From DATHWB01 sp040902855 (lineage in GTDB: Bacteria; Actinomycetota; Acidimicrobiia; Spongiisociales; ZC4RG35): a stretch of DNA of 5,484 nucleotides. A program made the translations under genes and the position numbers. Under the pieces are notes generated by a model, which saw only the letters and a list, made by a program, of their open reading frames with translations, was not told the DNA's origin and did no database searches. The stretch is from positions 1 through 5,484 of the forward strand of contig JBBDWN010000055.1 of the NCBI GenBank assembly GCA_040902855.1. Reading direction: 5' to 3'. Shown here piece after piece: positions 4,536 to 5,484 of the stretch. How positions within the stretch are numbered: position 1 is the stretch's first letter; every line of letters begins with the position of its first letter.

Positions 4536-5484
4536 CTACTCCTCGTATCCGTCGGTGAGGAGTTGGGCGAGGTCCCGCACCCGGACGTCATCGCCGCGAC
4601 CCAGCTCCTTGACCCCGTCGTCGATCATCACGAAACAGTAGGGACAGGACACGGCGATCTCGGTGGCACCTGTTGCGAGGGCCTCCTCGGCTCGCTCGAT
4701 GTTGACCTTCTTCCCGGTGTGCTCCTCCAACCAGAACCGCGCCCCGCCCGCCCCGCAGCACAAACCGCGGGTTCCGTGCCGGGGCATCTCCACCATGTCG
4801 ACGTCACCCGACGCGGCGACGACTTCGCGGGGTGCCAGATAGATGTCGTTGTGCCGACCCAGGTAGCAAGGGTCGTGGTAGGTGACCTTCTTCTTCGCCC
4901 CGCCCGCCGGTGTGACACGCTTCTGTGCGAGCAGTTCGGCGAGAACCTGGGTGTGATGGACGACTTCGTAGTTGCCGCCCATCTGCGGATACTCGTTGGC
5001 AAGCGTGTTGAAACAGTGGGGGCACTGGGTGATGACCTTCTTCACGCCGAGGTCGTCGAAAGTCTCGATGTTCTGGAGCGCCAACTGCTGCCACAGGTAC
5101 TCGTTGCCTGACCGTCGGGCCGGGTCGCCGTTGCACGTCTCCCGCGGACCGAGGATGGCGAAGTCGATGCCCGCCTCGTGGAGGAGCTTGGCGAGCGAGA
5201 TCGTCACGTTCTGGTTGCGGTCGTCGAAGCTTCCGGCGCAGCCCACGAACCACAGGTATTCGGCATGGTCGACACCGTCCTCACCGAGGATTGGGACGTC
5301 GAAATCGAGCTTCTTCGTCCAATCCGCCCGATTCTGCTGTCCCATCCCCCACGGGTTGCCCTGGTTCTCCATCGCCATGTAGGCCTTGCCGAGCTCGCTC
5401 GGGAAGTTCGACTCCATCAGCGACAGATACCGCCGCATGTCGAGGATCTTGTCGAGGATCTCGATGTTGACCGGGCAGATCTCG
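4536..5484 (-). CDS. HdrD-like (Fe-S)-binding oxidoreductase subunit with two CCG domains (5' end outside window)
   Basis: Partial: 315 C-terminal residues are visible and the frame is open through the right edge. The start (EICPVNIEIL) is the end of a ferredoxin-type [4Fe-4S] site, followed by a family linker with MRRYLSLMES and NQGNPWG. CCG domain 1 has Cys82 (FVGCAGSFDDR), Cys117 (ETCNGDPARRSGNE) and Cys154/Cys157 (QCPHCFNT). CCG domain 2 has Cys206 (HDPCYLGRH), Cys242-Cys243 (GLCCGAGGARFW) and Cys280/Cys283 (SCPYCFVM). Such domains bind unusual Fe-S clusters in heterodisulfide reductase HdrB/HdrD and related electron-transfer proteins. Actinobacterial homologues are often larger, with an N-terminal membrane cytochrome-b-like part, which would be outside this window. 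Electron donor and acceptor are unknown. ATG codons such as the one at 5438 are internal, because conserved sequence continues upstream. It is the first visible gene of the right-hand minus-strand block. Confidence 0.9.
   Translation of the reverse strand, partial: EICPVNIEILDKILDMRRYLSLMESNFPSELGKAYMAMENQGNPWGMGQQNRADWTKKLDFDVPILGEDGVDHAEYLWFVGCAGSFDDRNQNVTISLAKLLHEAGIDFAILGPRETCNGDPARRSGNEYLWQQLALQNIETFDDLGVKKVITQCPHCFNTLANEYPQMGGNYEVVHHTQVLAELLAQKRVTPAGGAKKKVTYHDPCYLGRHNDIYLAPREVVAASGDVDMVEMPRHGTRGLCCGAGGARFWLEEHTGKKVNIERAEEALATGATEIAVSCPYCFVMIDDGVKELGRGDDVRVRDLAQLLTDGYEE

Overview
The window is a GC-rich, densely packed chromosomal segment, almost certainly from an actinomycete-lineage bacterium (Actinomycetota, possibly Acidimicrobiia). 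The evidence is the ClpS of actinobacterial type (NDPVN core, GLWATLEK end), the clpS-DUF2017 pair, a lipoprotein with the actinobacterial CMR...FPDP motif, a CpaE/MinD-like ATPase with a GAPGR loop, and frequent GTG starts with 4-base GTGA gene overlaps. A run of exactly 100 N (4305-4404) marks a scaffold gap, so this is probably a draft or metagenome assembly.

Left block (minus strand, 1-1824): a tightly coupled operon read right to left. It holds a possible 13-codon leader ORF, clpS (N-degron adaptor for the ClpAP/ClpCP protease), a DUF2017 protein of unknown function, and a TrmA/RlmD-type Fe-S RNA m5U methyltransferase cut by the left window edge. Every junction is a 4-base overlap (ATGA, GTGA, GTGA). 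Only the leader ORF has a strong ribosome binding site, and on the transcript that site can fold into an AU-rich hairpin.

Middle (1787-3144): a 132-bp divergent region, AT-rich compared with its surroundings, separates clpS from a plus-strand pair. The pair is a 97-residue protein with a helical N-terminus and a probable Sm-like beta C-terminus, overlapping by GTGA an orphan CpaE/MinD-like P-loop protein whose P-loop lysines are replaced by arginine. No pilus genes follow. The ATPase gene runs into the 3' end of the convergent pheA with a 19-bp overlap.

Right block (minus strand, 3126-5484), read right to left: an HdrD-like (4Fe-4S) CCG-domain oxidoreductase subunit cut by the right edge; a secreted lipoprotein interrupted by the assembly gap; and a complete pheA prephenate dehydratase with an ACT domain. 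They may be co-transcribed (gaps of 81 and 27 bp), though their functions are not obviously linked.

Most genes are ordinary. The least expected material is the clpS leader (hairpin, strong RBS, tiny coupled ORF), the arginine-substituted ATPase with its small partner, and the lipoprotein whose missing part can be predicted. No RNA genes, insertion sequences or CRISPR arrays were seen, and no gene-free stretch exceeds 300 bases.
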